This document shows, in pieces, positions 1-5,960 of a stretch of DNA of 7,134 bases. The notes under the pieces are model-generated. The model did no database searches and was not told the DNA's origin. It saw only the letters and a list, made by a program, of their open reading frames with translations. The first letter of the stretch is position 1, and each line of letters opens with the position of its first letter. The stretch is from Eubacterium sp. CAG:180 (GTDB lineage: Bacteria; Bacillota; Clostridia; Oscillospirales; Acutalibacteraceae), in the NCBI GenBank assembly GCA_000432435.1, contig HF993115.1, positions 1 through 7,134 of the forward strand, given 5' to 3'. Position numbers and translations under genes: made by a program.

Positions 1-5
1 ACCCA

Positions 6-24
6 CCTCCCTTTACAAGGGAGG
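6..24. repeat. Perfect 8-bp inverted repeat at left edge
   Basis: CCTCCCTT and AAGGGAGG (6-13 and 17-24) form a perfect hairpin around the three-base loop TAC. Neither strand has a T-run directly after the stem, so it is not a good terminator by itself. On the minus strand it follows the T-tract of the lipoprotein terminator. From memory, stems of this CCTCCCTT/AAGGGAGG type followed by GTGG are common dispersed intergenic elements in gut Clostridia. The window cuts the element off, so membership in such a family is a guess. Confidence 0.5.
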
Positions 25-25
25 C

Positions 26-65
26 AAAAAGCGGCTCCCGAGGCAAATACCCCGTGAACCGCTTT
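26..65 (-). terminator. Rho-independent terminator of the lipoprotein gene
   Basis: On the minus strand a 10-bp stem (56-65 with 28-37) continues, after one A/G mismatch, into a 5-bp inner stem (50-54 with 39-43) around a 6-base loop. It is followed directly by TTTTT (26-30). Two of the pairs are G-U wobbles only in the minus-strand RNA and become A-C mismatches on the plus strand, which fixes the orientation. It begins 28 bases after the lipoprotein stop codon. The match to an intrinsic terminator is seen directly. Confidence 0.9.
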
Positions 66-93
66 GCAAATGCAATGTTCTTTATTAGAACTC

Positions 94-810
94 TTATTTA
101 ATTGTGAGATTTGCGCCGTACATGGCCGCCAAATCAAGGCTGCCGTCAAAGGTGTTGCCGTCCTCGGTAAAGCACTGCACGTGGTAAAGCCCGCCGTTGC
201 AGACAAAATCCATAGTGAGCTGATATGCGGAATATGTTTTCGGGTTTTTGTCGTCCGCCTTTTTGATCTCGACTACATATGCGGTGGCTCCGCATTTTTC
301 GAGAGTTACGGTACGCTGCTCAACGGTTACGCCCGTTACCGCGTCGCCTGCCTGCGACAAAATCTGATTCCACTGCGAAACGGTGTTATTTGCCTCATTT
401 TCCGCTGCGCTGTCATCAGTCGCCGCGCCGGAATACATAACCTGCGCGTCGAGCCCCTTGTATTTCTTTGAGGTGGCTATACCTGAATTGCCCACGGTCC
501 AGCCGTTGGGATAAACCATTTTAAAATACTTTGTCTCGTGAAATACGCCGTCGGTTATCTGATTGGGGAACGGAACGGCGCCCGTTTTAATTTCGCCGTT
601 TTCATCCGTGACCTTTTTGCCGTCCTCGTCGGTGACATATATTTCAATCTCGCCGTTCTCATTGAGAACAGTGTTGCCCTCTTCGTCGGTAACAACCTCA
701 TATGTGGCGTCCTTGGCGTTTATAGTCGGCTTCTTTTTTCCGCATGAGGCAAAAGCTACCGATATTACGATTAAGGAAGCGCAGATAACTGCGATTATTT
801 TTTTATCCAT
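94..810 (-). CDS. Secreted lipoprotein with duplicated acidic linker, function unknown
   Basis: This is a 238-residue protein with a lipoprotein signal peptide: MDKK, a hydrophobic stretch at about residues 5-20, then F-A-S-C with the lipidation cysteine at C23. It is probably anchored outside the membrane. F at -3 of the lipobox is slightly unusual. Residues 40-77 are an acidic linker made of two 19-residue copies of a V-T-D-E-x-G...E-N-G-E-I pattern. The globular part (about 80-238) starts with Y-F-K-M-V-Y-P-N-G-W, reminiscent of PsbP/DcrB-like lipoprotein domains, but I cannot assign it to a family. It has three cysteines (in EKCGA, DFVCN and HVQCF) and no catalytic motif that I recognise. 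GGAGG (818-822) sits 7 bases before the ATG. The gene has its own consensus promoter and terminator, so it is monocistronic and probably well expressed. The lipoprotein call is firm; the function is open. Confidence 0.85.
   Translation of the reverse strand: MDKKIIAVICASLIVISVAFASCGKKKPTINAKDATYEVVTDEEGNTVLNENGEIEIYVTDEDGKKVTDENGEIKTGAVPFPNQITDGVFHETKYFKMVYPNGWTVGNSGIATSKKYKGLDAQVMYSGAATDDSAAENEANNTVSQWNQILSQAGDAVTGVTVEQRTVTLEKCGATAYVVEIKKADDKNPKTYSAYQLTMDFVCNGGLYHVQCFTEDGNTFDGSLDLAAMYGANLTIK
580..693 (-). repeat. 57-bp tandem duplication inside the lipoprotein gene
   Basis: Codons 40-58 and 59-77 of the lipoprotein encode two 19-residue units with 11 identical positions, each containing V-T-D-E-x-G and, later, E-N-G-E-I. 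Each unit looks like two shorter half-repeats, with glycines at residues 45, 53, 64 and 72. It probably arose by slippage or unequal recombination and makes a flexible acidic spacer between the membrane anchor and the globular domain. Confidence 0.7.
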
Positions 811-839
811 TTGAAATCCTCCGTTTTATACATAAACAG

Positions 840-868
840 ATTATAAATTCTTTGCCTCGGAATGTCAA
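840..868 (-). promoter_or_regulatory. Consensus sigma-A promoter of the lipoprotein gene
   Basis: On the minus strand a perfect -35 TTGACA (863-868) and a perfect -10 TATAAT (840-845) are separated by exactly 17 bases. Transcription should start near 833, giving a leader of about 20 bases that contains the GGAGG site. The match to consensus predicts strong expression by the housekeeping sigma factor unless a repressor acts here. One copy of the 23-base direct repeat lies 10 bases upstream of the -35 box. Confidence 0.92.
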
Positions 869-878
869 CTGGGGATGT

Positions 879-901
879 TAAAAATGTCCGGAACGCAAAA
901 A
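879..901. repeat. 23-bp direct repeat, copy next to the lipoprotein promoter
   Basis: This stretch is identical over 23 bases to 1099-1121. The core is AAATGTCCGGAACGCAAA, with the palindrome TCCGGA in the middle and A-runs on both sides (T-runs on the minus strand). It lies 10 bases upstream of the lipoprotein -35 box, a place where an activator or repressor could bind. It could equally be the boundary of an inserted element. Confidence 0.9.
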
Positions 902-969
902 AAACAAAAGACAAATCGAAACAAATCTTTGTATAAACAGGTGTTTTTATTCGTCAGAGCTTACCATTT

Positions 970-1070
970 GCTCCGAATCAACCTCACCCTCGGAGTACAT
1001 TCGTACGCCTTCGGGCAAGCCTTAACCGCCGCAGCCGCGCCGCTTAAGGTTCGGTTAATCCGCTCCGAGC
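970..1070 (-). other. Structured dyad element, possible minus-strand RNA or MITE-like repeat
   Basis: Outer arms 970-983 and 1053-1070 pair over 14 bp with a four-base bulge (1063-1066). Two of these pairs are G-U wobbles in minus-strand RNA but A-C mismatches on the plus strand. Inside are a 6-bp stem CCTTAA/TTAAGG (1020-1025 with 1044-1049), a GCC/GGC hairpin (1007-1016) and a GTAC/GTAC hairpin (995-1006). The segment 989-995 can instead pair with 1063-1069 (7 perfect pairs) or with 971-977 (6 pairs plus a G-U in the minus RNA), so alternative folds exclude one another. Against a pure minus-RNA reading, the 1007-1016 hairpin carries a stable cUUCGg loop on the plus strand. I recognise no named RNA family. 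It may be a folded RNA, a palindromic repeat, or both. Confidence 0.5.
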
Positions 1071-1098
1071 ATTTTTTCCTATCCCCCGAAAAAAAGGG

Positions 1099-1121
1099 TA
1101 AAAATGTCCGGAACGCAAAAA
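1099..1121. repeat. 23-bp direct repeat, copy downstream of ACP
   Basis: This is the second exact copy of 879-901, displaced by 220 bases and lying 33 bases after the ACP stop codon. The two copies enclose 197 bases containing the dyad element. Identity stops at both ends of the 23 bases, so this is a bounded repeat rather than general low complexity. Confidence 0.9.
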
Positions 1122-1154
1122 GTTAGTCTTTTACATCTCCCGAAAATATACCGC

Positions 1155-1385
1155 TTACTCTTCCTCTATGAATGCTACTACGTCTCCAACCGTTTTCATC
1201 TTTTCAAGCGCCTCGTCCGGCACCTCTTTTCTGAATTCGTCCTCAAGAGTCATAGCGAGGTCGATAAGGTCAAGGCTGTCTGCCGATAAATCATCGCGCA
1301 GCTTTGACTCGGCGGTTATTTCGTCGAGCGGTATTTCAAGCTGCTCGCTCAAAATTTCACATATAGTATCGTATACCGTAAACAA
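1155..1385 (-). CDS. acpP: Acyl carrier protein
   Basis: This 76-residue protein has the usual ACP length and fold pattern. The motif A-D-S-L-D-L-I-D places the 4'-phosphopantetheine attachment serine at S37. The preceding residue pair is S-A where G-A is usual. The strongly acidic helices II and III (LEDEF, then V-G-D-V-V-A-F-I-E at the end) are typical. In the cytoplasm it would carry acyl chains for fatty-acid or other acyl-transfer synthesis once modified by a phosphopantetheinyl transferase. No fab genes are in the window. It is the last gene of the run, 25 bases after the phosphohexomutase. The frame offers no ATG: the start is TTG at 1383-1385, supported by alignment of the N-terminus with other ACPs. 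GGAGG (1389-1393) lies only 3 bases upstream of it. It could be the housekeeping ACP or a specialised paralogue; the sequence alone does not decide. Confidence 0.93.
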   Translation of the reverse strand: MFTVYDTICEILSEQLEIPLDEITAESKLRDDLSADSLDLIDLAMTLEDEFRKEVPDEALEKMKTVGDVVAFIEEE

Positions 1386-1388
1386 GCA

Positions 1389-1393
1389 CCTCC
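1389..1393 (-). promoter_or_regulatory. Ribosome site of ACP, unusually close to a TTG start
   Basis: The minus strand reads GGAGGTGC then TTG. GGAGGTG is a long match to the anti-Shine-Dalgarno sequence, but GGAGG ends only 3 bases before the start codon instead of the usual 5-9. No in-frame ATG or GTG lies upstream without leaving the ACP-like region, so TTG is the best choice. The short spacing plus TTG may reduce translation. Confidence 0.7.
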
Positions 1394-1410
1394 GTACATA
1401 TTTAACGCGG

Positions 1411-2919
1411 TTATAAAATCTGCTTGAGCGGAGAAATGTCCACTCCGTCGAAATCTTTTATAAATTCATAGAGCGAGTTTGCGGCTTTTTTCACTCCGCC
1501 GTTTTGGGCACTCTCGAAATTTATCGGTATAACCGGGTCGTGGACGCTCTGCCTTAAAATAAAGAAGCTCTCGGTCTTTGGGAAAATTATTTTGATTCCC
1601 TCGTGGCTGTCGGGTGCAATTTGCCAGCCCTCGCGCTTTGCGGCAAAATCTGCGAGCTCATTTAAAAGCCTGTCGCCGACGGCTCTGAAGTCCTCCTCGC
1701 TTATTTTAAGGCGGATTTCCTTTTCCTCCGCCGGATATTTAAGCTCTGATATGAGGTCGTAAAGCTTTTTACCCTGCTTTTTCATATCGGCGGCCTTTAT
1801 AATTATTTTCGTTATGAGATATGCGCCGTCGTCAAGATAATAATTCTCCCTGAACGCCGCGTGACCCGAAGTCTCTATGGCAAGCGGAGCGTTTATACCG
1901 TTTTCCTCAAGTCTTATCGCCTCGTCAATGACGTTCTTATAGCCGCGCTTAAAGCGCAGATGATGTCCGCCCAGCGTTTTTTCTATAAACTCGGTAAGCC
2001 CCGCAGATGTTACGGAATCGGTGACAACGGTGCCGCCAGGATTATTTTCGAGCGCAATGACCGCCGCCAGGGCAACAAGAGCGTTTCTGTTTATCTCTCT
2101 GCCGTCGGAGCTTACGCAGCCGCCGCGGTCAACGTCCGTGTCAAATATTACGCCGAGGTCGGCTTTCGCGCCGAGAGTTGCCTCTCGCACGGAGTTCATC
2201 GCCGTCTCGTTTTCGGGATTCGGGATATGATTCGGGAACATACCGTCCGGCTCCAAATAGCGGCTGCCGGTTGTGTCCGCTCCGAGGGGGGAGAGTACCT
2301 TTTCGGCGTAAAATCCGCCTACTCCGTTACCTGCGTCAACAACTATTTTCAGTCCCTTTAACGGTCTTTCGTAATCGTCTGACTTAACACCCTTTCTTAT
2401 CATATTGCAAAGGTGCTCGCAGTAGACCGACATAAAATCGACCTCCTGCAAATTTAACCTTTCGGGGCAGCTGCCGCTTTCGTGCTCCTCGGCATATTCG
2501 AGTATACTCTTTATTTCATCACCGGAAAGTCCTCCGTCGGGAGTAAAGAATTTAAGCCCGTTTCTGTCCCACGGATGGTGACTCGCGGTTATCTGAACAG
2601 CTCCGTCGCAGCCGAGCATTTTAGTTGTCATAAACATAGCCGGGGTTGATGCGAGCGCACAGTCCTTGATTTCAAGGCCGAAGAAAGACAGCGCATCGAT
2701 TACGTCGGATTTTATCCGCTCCGCCGAAATTCTCGAATCATGCCCGACCGAAATCACGAGCTCTTCCTCTTTCTTACCGAGCTTTTCGGCGAGAAATACG
2801 ACAAACGCTGCGGAAATTCTCTTTACCGCCTCATCGGTCAAATCGATTTTTTTCGGATCGTCGGGATTTACCGCCGTGCCTCTGACGTCGGTTCCGCTTT
2901 TAAGATGTCTGAGTTCCAT
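1411..2919 (-). CDS. Alpha-D-phosphohexomutase (phosphomannomutase/phosphoglucomutase family)
   Basis: At 502 residues it has the four-domain layout and normal length of the family, which moves phosphate between C1 and C6 of a hexose. The active-site loop T-A-S-H-H-P (111-116) holds the phosphoserine S113. The magnesium loop is D260-T-D262-V-D264-R265. The sugar-binding loop is E349-T-S351-G-H353. The phosphate-binding loop in domain 4 is R456-Q-S-V-H-D-P. All catalytic positions are present, but several loops differ from the common TASHNP, DGDGDR and TEP forms. The combination ASHxPxxRNGLKFF, FDTDVDR and RGYKNVIDEAIRL recalls, from memory, a subfamily also found in plant plastids. The substrate (mannose-, glucose- or glucosamine-phosphate) cannot be fixed from the sequence. 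The ATG is preceded by AAAGG with an 8-base spacer. It is likely cytosolic and may supply sugar phosphates for wall or capsule glycans. Confidence 0.9.
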   Translation of the reverse strand: MELRHLKSGTDVRGTAVNPDDPKKIDLTDEAVKRISAAFVVFLAEKLGKKEEELVISVGHDSRISAERIKSDVIDALSFFGLEIKDCALASTPAMFMTTKMLGCDGAVQITASHHPWDRNGLKFFTPDGGLSGDEIKSILEYAEEHESGSCPERLNLQEVDFMSVYCEHLCNMIRKGVKSDDYERPLKGLKIVVDAGNGVGGFYAEKVLSPLGADTTGSRYLEPDGMFPNHIPNPENETAMNSVREATLGAKADLGVIFDTDVDRGGCVSSDGREINRNALVALAAVIALENNPGGTVVTDSVTSAGLTEFIEKTLGGHHLRFKRGYKNVIDEAIRLEENGINAPLAIETSGHAAFRENYYLDDGAYLITKIIIKAADMKKQGKKLYDLISELKYPAEEKEIRLKISEEDFRAVGDRLLNELADFAAKREGWQIAPDSHEGIKIIFPKTESFFILRQSVHDPVIPINFESAQNGGVKKAANSLYEFIKDFDGVDISPLKQIL

Positions 2920-2951
2920 AAAATCAACCTTTCCGTAAGTTATTCCGTAAA

Positions 2952-4229
2952 TTATTCCAAAAGACCTCTTTTAATTATCTCATCTGCCGCCAGCATAACG
3001 CCGAGCTTTCCGCTGTGAAAGTTAATTCCGCCCTGCATCCAAACCGCATACGGCTCTCGAAGCGGTGCGTCCGACGACAGCTCTATGGACGAGCCGGACG
3101 TGAACGCCCCTGCGGACATTATAACCTGGCTGTCGTAGCCCGGCATATCCCACGGCACGGGTGAAACGTATGAATCCACCGGCGCGCCCTTCTGCATTCC
3201 CTGACAAAAGGCTATCAGTCTGTCGGCATTCTCAAGGCAAATCGCCTCTATAATATCGTGTCTCGTCTCATCGGGACGCGGAGTCACCTTAAAGCCGAGC
3301 AAATCAAAAAGCGCCGCCGCAAATACCGCGGTCTTGAGTGCCTCGCCGGTTACGTGCGGCGAAGAAAAAAGACCCATATAAAGGCTGCGCGTTGTTCCGA
3401 GCGTTGCGCCGACCTCTCTGCCGAGTCCGGGAGTGGTCATTCTGTATGCGCAATCCTCAACAAGGTCATGCCTGCCTACTATATAGCCGCCGCAGGGTGC
3501 TATCGCGCCGCCCGGATTTTTGATAAGCGAGCCTGCCGCCAAATCCGCTCCGACGTCGCACGGCTCTTTTTTCTCCGTAAATTCGCCGTAGCAGTTATCT
3601 GTCATAACAACCGTATCGGGGCTTACACGGTGTGTAAGAGTCGCGATTTTCTCTATTTCGTCAATCGAAATAGAATGGCGCAGCGAATACCCGCGCGAGC
3701 GCTGGATATAAACCATCTTAATGTCTCCGCGGCCGACTCTTTTTTCTATTGCGTCATAATCTATCTCGTCATTTTCGGTAAGCTCGATATATTCGAATTT
3801 CACGCCGAAGTCGGCGAGTGAGCCGTGACCCTTACTGCTTTTGTCAATACCGATAACGGAATGTATGGTGTCGTAGGGGACTCCCGTTACGCTGAGCATT
3901 ATATCGCCGGGCCTCAGTACGCCGTAAAGTGCGGTCGCTATTGTGTGGGTGCCGCATGTTAAGGTGGTGGCTCTTATTAAGCCGTCCTCCGCGCCGAAAA
4001 TCTCGGCGGTGAGCCTGTCGAGCTTTTCTCTGCCCTTATCGTTGTAGCCGTAGCCTGTGGTGGAGTTGAAATCCGTCTCGTCGACACGATTATTTATAAA
4101 CGCCGCGAGCACCTTGCGCTGGTTGTATTCGGTTATTTCGTCTATTTCCGAAAACTTCTTTTCGGCGAGAGTCAGCGCCTTTTTTGACGCCTCCTCGGTT
4201 CTTTTTGTAAATTCAAAAAAATCTTTCAT
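2952..4229 (-). CDS. Methionine gamma-lyase family protein (aluminium-resistance family), PLP-dependent
   Basis: A 425-residue fold-type I PLP enzyme, usual length for the family annotated as "methionine gamma-lyase family protein" or "aluminium resistance protein". Signature stretches include N-S-T-T-G-Y-G-Y-N-D-x-G-R near 55-67, T-C-G-T-H-T-I near 91-97 in the cofactor phosphate region, T-D-N-C-Y-G-E-F near 210-217 with the cofactor-binding D211, and S-L-I-K-N-P-G-G with the predicted Schiff-base lysine K237. The C-terminal Q-G-G-I-N-F-H-S-G is also typical. Family members are thought to act on sulfur amino acids, but the true substrate is poorly established and the aluminium name is historical. 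The ATG comes one base after the TGA of the acetyltransferase gene, with only a weak AAAGA-like ribosome site, so translation is probably coupled. It is elsewhere often found beside miaA or hfq, neither of which is here. Confidence 0.9.
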   Translation of the reverse strand: MKDFFEFTKRTEEASKKALTLAEKKFSEIDEITEYNQRKVLAAFINNRVDETDFNSTTGYGYNDKGREKLDRLTAEIFGAEDGLIRATTLTCGTHTIATALYGVLRPGDIMLSVTGVPYDTIHSVIGIDKSSKGHGSLADFGVKFEYIELTENDEIDYDAIEKRVGRGDIKMVYIQRSRGYSLRHSISIDEIEKIATLTHRVSPDTVVMTDNCYGEFTEKKEPCDVGADLAAGSLIKNPGGAIAPCGGYIVGRHDLVEDCAYRMTTPGLGREVGATLGTTRSLYMGLFSSPHVTGEALKTAVFAAALFDLLGFKVTPRPDETRHDIIEAICLENADRLIAFCQGMQKGAPVDSYVSPVPWDMPGYDSQVIMSAGAFTSGSSIELSSDAPLREPYAVWMQGGINFHSGKLGVMLAADEIIKRGLLE

Positions 4230-4230
4230 T

Positions 4231-4956
4231 TCAAGTCTTTCTTATTATGTATTCTTTTTTGCGAAAGCCGCATTTTTCATACAGCTTTGCATTGTCCGGC
4301 TTACACATTAAAAATATGCAATCGGCACTCTTTTTAAGCTCTCTCGAAAGAGAAATAACACAGTCCGCGGCAAAGCCTCTGCCTCGATATTTTTCGCTTG
4401 TCGCAACGTCGCGTATATACGCGTCTTTTCCGATTATATCGCCTACGGCAAGAGAAGCCGTTTTGCCGTTTTGCCTTATGCACATAACCCTTGTGCTTCC
4501 GCCGAACACGCCTCTGCCCGTCCTCGAAAGCCATTCGAGATACGCCCTGTCGTCAAAATCGGGCGTTTTACCTGTCAGCACCTTGTATTCGTCCGCGGTT
4601 ATGTCGCAAAGCGGCTGTGCGCAAGTTTCTTTTTGCGGTAATTCGGAGAGCTCCATAAGAACGGCTTTTGCGTCCGCGCAATCGTTCCCGGAGCAAAAAT
4701 ATATATTTTCGCCGAAAAAAGAGGCAAACTCCGAAAGCTCCCGTAAATCGGCGGAGCTTGACGGGCAAATTATCGTTCCGTCGTTTTTATTTAAAAGCAC
4801 AGCCGTCACTCTGCCGCCGCAGTCCGTTTGAAGCCACGCCTCTCCGAGTGACAGCCGAAAAGCGGCAAATAAAATATACTTTACCGCAAGACAGTCTTTA
4901 AATTCACCGTCCGTAACAATGGCTGCCTCTGTCGGTCCGTCAATCGATTTCAGCAC
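4231..4956 (-). CDS. GNAT-family N-acetyltransferase, cysteine-rich
   Basis: This is a 241-residue protein with a C-terminal GNAT domain. Beta strand 4 (A-Y-I-R-D-V-A) leads into the acetyl-CoA pyrophosphate loop R191-G-R-G-F-A196, and N222-A-K-L-Y-E-K-C-G-F231 is the typical motif B end. The first 110 or so residues form a separate domain without a motif I recognise. Twelve cysteines are spread over the chain (22, 46, 64, 88, 93, 112, 117, 159, 199, 213, 218, 229), many for this size, with no clear CxxC pair. The start is GTG, 8 bases after GGAG (4965-4968), and overlaps the end of the upstream M42 gene by 7 bases. The acceptor is unknown; an amine on a peptide, amino acid or small molecule is possible. 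The family call is solid, the substrate is not. Confidence 0.85.
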   Translation of the reverse strand: MLKSIDGPTEAAIVTDGEFKDCLAVKYILFAAFRLSLGEAWLQTDCGGRVTAVLLNKNDGTIICPSSSADLRELSEFASFFGENIYFCSGNDCADAKAVLMELSELPQKETCAQPLCDITADEYKVLTGKTPDFDDRAYLEWLSRTGRGVFGGSTRVMCIRQNGKTASLAVGDIIGKDAYIRDVATSEKYRGRGFAADCVISLSRELKKSADCIFLMCKPDNAKLYEKCGFRKKEYIIRKT

Positions 4957-5960
4957 TGCGACAGCTCCGCAAAAAGTGCTTTTACAAGCTCAAACGTGCT
5001 ATCTATATCCTCTTTTTTCGCAACCGAGCTGCCCGAGTGAATATATCTGCACGGAACAGATACGGCAAGAGTTTTTATGCCGCCTGCCGCCTTGTGTATT
5101 GCGGAAGCGTTGTTGCCGCCTGCCACAACGGTTTTGGTCTGACACCCGATGCCGTTCTTTTCGGCAATTTCAAACGCCTTTTTATAGAGCTCGCTGTCAT
5201 AGACGGTTCCCCTGTCCATAAAGCTGACAACGGCACCGCAGCCCAAACGGCAGACTTTTTTTTCGTCGGGAACGCCGGAAATGTCCGCCGCCGTAGTGCC
5301 CTCAACGACTATTGCGAAATCGGGGGCAACCGAATAAGCCGCAGCAGCCGCTCCGCGAGTGCCTATTTCCTCTTGAACCGAGAAACAGAAGGTCGCCGAA
5401 TACGGCAAATCGGAATTTATAAGTCTTAATAAAATTTCACAGCCGACGCGGTCGTCAATGGCCTTCGCCTTGATAAAGCCGTCGCCGAATTCGCGGTAGC
5501 ACGAGTCAAAATACACTGCGTCGCCGAGTGAAACGTGAGACAGGGCCTCTTTTTTTGAACTCGCGCCGATATCGATATACATATCCTCAACGGACGGCAA
5601 TTTACCTCTCTCCTCGGAGGTCGTCTGATGTATAGCCTTGCCGCCTATAACGCCGGGGATAAGCTCCTTGCCCACCTTTACCGCTCTGCCGAAAATAACG
5701 CGCTCGTCAATTCCGCCGACCGTGGTGAACTTCAGGTACCCGTCCTCCGTTATATAAGTTATTATGAAGCCGACCTCGTCCATATGCGCGTCGAGCATAA
5801 CTTTATTTTTCGGCTCGGCTTTGCCCTTTTTATAAACTATGAGACTGCCGAGCGGATCTATGCGATATTCCGCGTCCGACGGCAAATGCGAAATTATATA
5901 ATCTCTTACGGCGTGCTCCCTGCCGGAAATGCCGTTTAAATTACAAAGCTCGTTAAGCAT
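4950..5960 (-). CDS. M42-family metallo-aminopeptidase (TET/glutamyl-leucyl aminopeptidase type), copy 2
   Basis: This is a 336-residue cytoplasmic di-metal aminopeptidase, normal family length. Predicted metal and catalytic residues are all present: H59 and D61 in D-A-H-M-D-E-V-G, the bridging D169 in A-I-D-D-R, the catalytic base E197 and ligand E198 in Q-E-E-I-G-T-R-G, E220 in V-V-E-G-T-T, and H308 in Y-I-H-S-G. The insertion A-I-H-Q-T-T-S-E-E-R followed by Y-I-D-I-G-A is the usual M42 pattern. Such enzymes form dodecameric tetrahedral shells that trim short peptides from their N-termini; the preferred residue cannot be read from sequence. Its ATG overlaps the previous M42 gene by 8 bases, and a near-perfect ribosome site GGAGGTGAT (5965-5973) lies inside that gene's end. 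The next gene, the acetyltransferase, overlaps its stop by 7 bases. Confidence 0.93.
   Translation of the reverse strand: MLNELCNLNGISGREHAVRDYIISHLPSDAEYRIDPLGSLIVYKKGKAEPKNKVMLDAHMDEVGFIITYITEDGYLKFTTVGGIDERVIFGRAVKVGKELIPGVIGGKAIHQTTSEERGKLPSVEDMYIDIGASSKKEALSHVSLGDAVYFDSCYREFGDGFIKAKAIDDRVGCEILLRLINSDLPYSATFCFSVQEEIGTRGAAAAAYSVAPDFAIVVEGTTAADISGVPDEKKVCRLGCGAVVSFMDRGTVYDSELYKKAFEIAEKNGIGCQTKTVVAGGNNASAIHKAAGGIKTLAVSVPCRYIHSGSSVAKKEDIDSTFELVKALFAELSQC

Larger units (their letters stand above)
811..1154. other. 344-base intergenic region between ACP and lipoprotein genes
   Basis: No supported gene lies here. In minus-strand order it contains a direct-repeat copy (1099-1121), a GC-rich dyad element (970-1070), an A/T-rich stretch with T-runs on the minus strand (about 900-945), a second direct-repeat copy (879-901), the lipoprotein promoter (840-868) and its ribosome site (818-822). 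I find no convincing intrinsic terminator for the ACP operon. The only candidate, a CCC/GGG pairing around 1083-1098, is too short. Read-through from ACP toward the lipoprotein gene is therefore possible. Confidence 0.75.

Noticed and set aside
1052..1070. Five-codon ATG-to-TAA mini-ORF on the minus strand after AGG
   Set aside because: It is too short and lies in the outer stem of the dyad element. No regulatory codon run suggests a leader peptide.
879..1121. CRISPR-like array
   Set aside because: There are only two repeats with a 197-base spacing, no short regular spacers and no cas genes.
875..1126. Plus-strand open frame of 83 codons, and the similar start of the frame at 1104-1289
   Set aside because: Both begin M-S-G-T-Q-K only because of the 23-base direct repeat. 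Neither has a good ribosome site, and the first frame merely spans the dyad element. No family resemblance is visible.
961..1127. Minus-strand open frame through the dyad element ending at TAA 961-963
   Set aside because: It is open for over 50 codons but contains no ATG, GTG or TTG start. Its openness is explained by GC-rich repeat sequence.
1411..1455. Internal promoter ahead of ACP (TGGACA and TATAAC near the end of the phosphohexomutase gene)
   Set aside because: The spacing between the two boxes is about 21 bases and the alternative -10 at 17 bases is poor.
3258..3821. Long plus-strand open frame of 187 codons opposite the PLP enzyme gene
   Set aside because: It is antisense to a gene with clear PLP-enzyme motifs, has no recognisable domain, and has a basic, cysteine-rich composition typical of a shadow frame.
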